Shown: piece by piece, positions 6,365-9,773 of the stretch
Position numbering within the stretch: position 1 is the stretch's first letter
How the letters are laid out: each line of letters opens with the position of its first letter
From: Bacteroidia bacterium
GTDB taxonomy: Bacteria; Bacteroidota; Bacteroidia; AKYH767-A; OLB10
Direction: 5' to 3'
DNA length: 9,773 bases
NCBI GenBank assembly: GCA_025450095.1
Contig: JANWID010000085.1
Span: 1 to 9,773 of the forward strand
Made by a program: the position numbers and the translations under genes
The notes under the pieces: generated by a model
The model's input: the letters and a program-made list of their open reading frames with translations, nothing else
Told to the model about the DNA's origin: nothing
Databases searched by the model: none

Positions 6365-7231
6365 ATGAACACAAAATCCATTTCAATTTTAAATGCTGTG
6401 ATGCTGTTTATTGCCTGCACAGATCGTGTTTCGGCTCAATTACAGCTTCCGCAACCAAGTCCTTCGGCCTCAGTAACACAAACGATAGGATTAACTGATA
6501 TAACCATTGAATACAGCAGCCCTGGTGTTAAAGGGAGGAAAATATTCGGCGATCTGGTTCCCTATAATAAGATCTGGCGCACCGGAGCCAATTCAGCAAC
6601 AAAAATTTCATTTAGCAGGGACGTTATTGTGGAAGGACAAAAGATCCCAAAAGGTAAATACGCATTGCTAACCATTCCAAAAGAAGGATCGTTTACAATT
6701 CTACTGAACAAGGATTTAAATTCCACTGCCGACGAATACAAACAAGCCGATGAGCTGGTTCGTTTTGATGTGAAATCCAAACCTGCTGAATTCAGAGAAC
6801 GCATGACATTCCTGTTCAGTAATTTTTCTGATTCACAGGCAACTGTTGACCTGGAGTGGGAAAAAACACGGGTTTCAATGAACATTATACTCGACACTGA
6901 TGCGCAATCAAAGGAGAATATCGATAAAGAACTTAGCCGTACATGGCGTTCATACAATAGCGCTGCCCGTTACCTGCTCGATAATAAAAAAGATCTCGAA
7001 ACAGCTATGAGTTACGCTGATCAGTCAATTAAATTGAAAGAGGATTGGTACAATGTGTGGACAAAAGCCCAGCTTTATAACCTGATGAATAAAAATGATG
7101 AAGCTTATCGTCATGCATTAAAAGCAAAAGAGCTTGGTGATAAGTCCACTGCTTTCTTCTTTAAAGATCAGGTAGAAAAAGCAATCATCGACTGGAAACC
7201 GGCTGCGACAACGAAGCCAGCTAAAAAATAA
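6365..7231 (+). CDS. Exported DUF2911 protein with a helical, TPR-like C-terminal tail
   Basis: A 288-residue secreted protein of the DUF2911 family, common in Bacteroidota and of unknown function. A signal peptide covers residues 1-24, with probable cleavage at VSA/Q. Cys18 in FIAC looks a little like a lipobox, but the conserved mature start QLQLPQPSPSASVTQTIG favours ordinary cleavage. The DUF2911 domain runs from about 28 to 175 with its landmarks ITIEYSSPGVKGRKIFG, VPYNKIWRTGAN, GQKIPKGKYALLTIP and LEWEKTRVSM. From about 190 to 275 the sequence is helical with alternating Ala, Tyr and Leu (YNSAARYLLDNKKDLETAM, WYNVWTKAQLYNLMNKNDEA), like two TPR-type helix pairs, and ends in a Lys-rich tail. 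It stands alone, divergent from the lipoprotein gene and convergent with the symporter gene. Confidence 0.92.
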   Translation: MNTKSISILNAVMLFIACTDRVSAQLQLPQPSPSASVTQTIGLTDITIEYSSPGVKGRKIFGDLVPYNKIWRTGANSATKISFSRDVIVEGQKIPKGKYALLTIPKEGSFTILLNKDLNSTADEYKQADELVRFDVKSKPAEFRERMTFLFSNFSDSQATVDLEWEKTRVSMNIILDTDAQSKENIDKELSRTWRSYNSAARYLLDNKKDLETAMSYADQSIKLKEDWYNVWTKAQLYNLMNKNDEAYRHALKAKELGDKSTAFFFKDQVEKAIIDWKPAATTKPAKK

Positions 7232-7242
7232 TTATCTTTTAT

Positions 7243-7333
7243 TTCTTAAATCTTAAATTTTACATTTTCAATTTGATATGAACACCAGTTTAACTGAATG
7301 TTCATTTAATATATAAGATGTAAGATTTATGAT
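7243..7333. repeat. Inverted heptamer-word element with central palindrome between convergent genes
   Basis: The left arm (7243-7277) is five 7-base words around ATCTTAA/ATTTTAC. The centre (7278-7305) is a near-palindrome: ATGAACA pairs with TGTTCAT and, inside it, CAGTT with AACTG. The right arm (7306-7333) is four words around GTAAGAT, the reverse complement of the left arm's words. TAAATCTTA (7247-7255) and TAAGATTTA (7321-7329) pair exactly. The whole element is 91 bases, 13 x 7, and its right arm overlaps the last codons and stop of the symporter gene. It lacks GC-rich stems, so it is not a classic terminator, but it could form a long hairpin at the 3' ends of both mRNAs. Confidence 0.6.
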
Positions 7334-9024
7334 TTTACGGGTTCATTCCTCATCATAAATGTAATGATGGAAGAAATTCCCATTACCAGCACACAGCCGA
7401 TTACGTTATACCAGAGGAAGGAAATGGATGTATAGGTAAAACACCAGACAACCACTGCTTCGGCAATTAGAGCGCTGATAAAAACTGCTGAACCACTTAT
7501 TTTTTTCAGATAAAAACCGGAAAGGAAAATTCCCAGTATAGTTCCATAAAACAACGATCCAAGAATATTAACTGCTTCGATCAGGCTTCCCATCCGGTTG
7601 GCGAATTCGGCAACTCCGATGGCGTAAAGTCCCCAGAAGACCGTTGCCCAGCGCGAAGCGTTCACATAATGTTGATCACTGCCGCTTCGGAAAAAACTGC
7701 GTTTATAAATATCCACAACAGAAGTTGATGCAAGGGCATTGAGCTCGGATGATGTGGATGACATAGAAGCAGCGAATATCACTGCTATAAGCAAACCGAT
7801 AATGCCTTCCGGGAGGTAATCGGTAACAAATTTCAGGAAGATATAATTGGTATCGTTGACATCGGCATCCGGGTCGTTTTTTAACATTATGCCATGTGCC
7901 TTCTGCCGGACCGCGTATGATTCCTTTTCAGCACCATTCAGTTTCTCTACAGCCTGGTTAGCAATCACGGGATTGCCGCTTTTCATTCCTTCGGTATATT
8001 CCAGGGTAAATTTTTTCCGTTGTTCCTGGATGACTGCATATTCTTTTTCAAGTTCGCGGTAAGCTGCGCCATGTGAGGATGAATGTATTTTTTCGGTTTC
8101 AACTTTATTGAAAAACAACGGTTGCGGATTGAAGATGTAAAAAACATACAGCAATGCACCGATAAACAGGATGAATAATTGCATTGGAATTTTTACAATG
8201 CCGTTGAATAACAATCCAAGCCGGATCTCCGTGATGGATTTCCCTGTAAGGTAACGCCCCACCTGCGATTGGTCGGTTCCGAAATAGGACATGGCAAGAA
8301 AAAATCCTCCGATCAATCCGGACCAGACATTATACCGGTTGTTCATATCAAAACTAAAATCAACAATATTCAGTTTCCCGGTTTTGCCGGTTATGGAAAC
8401 AACATCAGTGAATGAAAACTGCTCCGGTAACATCTGGAAAAGGAGGTAAGCTGCCAGCCCAATCCCGGCAAAAATAATTGTCATCTGACCGAGCTGTGTA
8501 TAGCTCACAGCGCGTGTGCCTCCGGCAACTGTATAGATCACCACAAACCCACCCATAAAAACATTGGTCCAGTAAATATTCCAACCCAGTAACGACGAAA
8601 GAATAATGGAAGGAGCGTAAATAGTCAGGCCTGCTGCCAGGCCCCGCTGAATGAGAAAAAGAATGGATCCGAGTAATCGTGTTTTCAGATCGAAGCGGTT
8701 TTCGAGATATTCATACGCAGTATAAACTTTCATCCGGTGAAAAATGGGAACTACGGTGATACATAAAACTACCATGGCGATTGGCAGTCCAAAATAGAAC
8801 TGCAGGAACCGCATTCCATCGGTGAATGCCTGGCCCGGAGCTGATAAAAATGTTATGGCGCTTGCCTGGGTAGCCATTATCGATAACCCGATCGTATACC
8901 AGGGCATGGTTTTATTCCCAAGCAGGTATCCTTCAATATTTATATTATTCCTCCCTTTAATGATACCGTAAACAGTAATAAAAATCAGCGTTGATAACAA
9001 CACTATCCAATCGGTAATGCTCAT
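7327..9024 (-). CDS. Sodium:solute symporter (SSS family), substrate unknown
   Basis: A 565-residue inner-membrane transporter with the LeuT-type fold, coupling solute uptake to sodium entry. About 13 hydrophobic spans are visible. Motifs are LSIMATQASAITFLS (47-61, the unwound TM1 region with sodium-binding positions), GGTRAVSYTQLGQ (168-180), GTDQSQVGRYLTG (249-261) and IFAASMSSTSSELNALAST (416-434, the TM8 sodium-site serines). Between spans, residues 304-392 form a long charged segment, mostly helical and coiled-coil-like (YRELEKEYAVIQEQRKKF), larger than in transporters such as vSGLT. The start ATG overlaps the stop of the 46-residue gene by four bases (ATGA), so translation is probably coupled. 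Linkage to a PIG-L deacetylase suggests a sugar, amino sugar or sialic-acid-like substrate, which is inference only. Confidence 0.93.
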   Translation of the reverse strand: MSITDWIVLLSTLIFITVYGIIKGRNNINIEGYLLGNKTMPWYTIGLSIMATQASAITFLSAPGQAFTDGMRFLQFYFGLPIAMVVLCITVVPIFHRMKVYTAYEYLENRFDLKTRLLGSILFLIQRGLAAGLTIYAPSIILSSLLGWNIYWTNVFMGGFVVIYTVAGGTRAVSYTQLGQMTIIFAGIGLAAYLLFQMLPEQFSFTDVVSITGKTGKLNIVDFSFDMNNRYNVWSGLIGGFFLAMSYFGTDQSQVGRYLTGKSITEIRLGLLFNGIVKIPMQLFILFIGALLYVFYIFNPQPLFFNKVETEKIHSSSHGAAYRELEKEYAVIQEQRKKFTLEYTEGMKSGNPVIANQAVEKLNGAEKESYAVRQKAHGIMLKNDPDADVNDTNYIFLKFVTDYLPEGIIGLLIAVIFAASMSSTSSELNALASTSVVDIYKRSFFRSGSDQHYVNASRWATVFWGLYAIGVAEFANRMGSLIEAVNILGSLFYGTILGIFLSGFYLKKISGSAVFISALIAEAVVVWCFTYTSISFLWYNVIGCVLVMGISSIITFMMRNEPVKS

Positions 9025-9161
9025 TTAAAAGTGATTGTCAGAAAATAATATAAACTGATCTGAACTAACAAAACGAACAAGACGAAAAAATACCAGCCCT
9101 TCCAGTTTCCGAAAATCGGAGGACGTTCTTCTCCTTTTATCTGTGGTTTATTTTCCTGCAT
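9021..9161 (-). CDS. 46-residue single-span membrane protein overlapping both operon neighbours
   Basis: A short frame starting at ATG 9161 and ending at TGA 9021. It has a polar N-terminus (MQENKPQIKGEERPP), then IFGNWKGWY, one hydrophobic span of about 20 residues (about 24-43, FFVLFVLLVQISLYYFLTI), and a short TFK tail. The positively charged N-terminal side suggests the N-terminus is inside. Its start overlaps the deacetylase end by 14 bases and its stop overlaps the symporter start by four, so the three genes are read as one coupled unit. This packing is good evidence for a real gene despite its length. Other SSS transporters have small membrane partners (DUF485 or YhdT-type proteins); this one is shorter and I do not recognise its family. 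A role in assembly or stability of the symporter is inference. Confidence 0.8.
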   Translation of the reverse strand: MQENKPQIKGEERPPIFGNWKGWYFFVLFVLLVQISLYYFLTITFK

Positions 9162-9773
9162 GTAGTAAATTAACAAATAATCGCCAGGCACCCGGAACTC
9201 CTGCAGGCAATTGGCGGAAAAATGATATTCCCGTGTATATGAAATAGCCTTTACCTTTTGCGGCTATGATGAGACTTCCCTTAAGCGGCTTTTCACCCGG
9301 ATCGTTCATAGAAAAAACGGTTTTATATTCAGGAGCTGTATCACCGGCAAAATAAAGTCCGCGCTCCTGTACCCAACCCTCAAAATCTGAAGCCGTAATT
9401 TTATTTGGACGGTTTAAAAGAAAATGTTCCGGATCATCAAATGTAACCGGCGATGTTTCCACTGTTACGCGGTCACGTGTAATTTTGAACGGATAAGGAC
9501 CAACCGGACCCATCAGGCTGCTGATGGAATTACCAGTATTGTACTGCGCCACTAATGTTCCGCCATTTTCCACGTATCGCATCAGGGGTTCGTACCAGCT
9601 GTTGATGTTATCCACAGTATTATATGCTCTCACACCAGTTACAATTGCATCGTATTTTTGTAAATCACCTTTCATTATGGATTCATTATCCAATAACGTA
9701 ACTTCAAACCCGACCTGTTGCAGACATTCGGCCACTTCATCACCTGCGCCTTCTATATATCCGATTTTTTTAA
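9148..9773 (-). CDS. PIG-L (LmbE-like) deacetylase, C-terminal domain (5' end outside window)
   Basis: The frame is open to the right edge and gives the last 207 residues of a larger protein. The pattern KKIGYIEGAGDEVAECL, YDAIVTGVRAYNT, LMRYVENGGTLVAQYNT, MGPYPFKITRDRVT, NKITASDFEGWVQERGLYF, FSMNDPGEKPLKGSLI and FFRQLPAGVPGAWRLFVNLL matches, from memory, the C-terminus of the roughly 800-residue PIG-L family deacetylases of Bacteroidota. The catalytic zinc domain (HPDD type) would be at the N-terminus, outside the window. This end has the look of a glutamine-amidotransferase-like or ThuA-like alpha/beta domain, probably without catalysis. A GTG at 9735 is in frame but is only an internal Val. 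The substrate is not known; family members remove N-acetyl groups from amino sugars. The gene leads the operon with the small membrane protein and the symporter. Confidence 0.88.
   Translation of the reverse strand, partial: KKIGYIEGAGDEVAECLQQVGFEVTLLDNESIMKGDLQKYDAIVTGVRAYNTVDNINSWYEPLMRYVENGGTLVAQYNTGNSISSLMGPVGPYPFKITRDRVTVETSPVTFDDPEHFLLNRPNKITASDFEGWVQERGLYFAGDTAPEYKTVFSMNDPGEKPLKGSLIIAAKGKGYFIYTGISFFRQLPAGVPGAWRLFVNLLHAGK

Noticed and set aside
6562..6957. 131-codon minus-strand frame
   Set aside because: It is an antisense shadow of the DUF2911 domain, with a Ser-rich composition typical of reverse-strand artefacts.

Overview
The window looks like chromosomal DNA of a Gram-negative member of the Bacteroidota, probably an environmental Bacteroidia-type lineage. 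Three things point there. There are families largely seen in that phylum (a DUF4294-like protein, a DUF2911 protein, and the long PIG-L deacetylase next to a sodium:solute symporter). Several start sites have promoter boxes of the TTTG/TAnnTTTG type. Shine-Dalgarno sequences are weak or absent. LpxB shows a lipid A outer membrane. I see no phage, insertion sequence, CRISPR array, tRNA or rRNA.

Layout. Left edge to 1230 (+): the C-terminal part of a biotin carboxylase subunit, then an exported DUF4294-like protein. 1421-1933 (+): a stand-alone small heat-shock protein ending in a textbook intrinsic terminator. 1992-5157 (+): a compact run of surE, a 93-residue membrane protein, lpxB and a CbpA/DnaJ-type co-chaperone, probably one operon. 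5298-6122 (-): a lipid-anchored probable outer-membrane protein with a near-perfect Bacteroidota promoter touching its start codon. 6365-7231 (+): an exported DUF2911 protein with a helical, TPR-like tail. 7327 to the right edge (-): a tightly overlapping operon read leftward, made of the C-terminus of a large PIG-L (LmbE-like) deacetylase, a 46-residue single-span membrane protein, and a sodium:solute symporter.

The genes fall into envelope biogenesis (lpxB, lipoprotein, small membrane proteins), protein quality control (Hsp20, CbpA), nucleotide/acyl-CoA housekeeping (surE, accC) and a probable sugar- or glycan-related deacetylase/transport unit.

The least ordinary signals are not in the large genes. 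Both convergent junctions (dnaJ-like/lipoprotein and DUF2911/symporter) hold inverted-repeat elements built from tandem 7-base words. The words differ between the two elements, the plan is the same, and the right arm touches or overlaps the stop codon of the minus-strand gene in both. The window also has a tiny gene whose start and stop overlap both neighbours, two terminators sharing an upstream TTAGGTT, one of them an orphan on the minus strand, and promoters that imply leaderless mRNAs. No entire new system with a provable function is visible.
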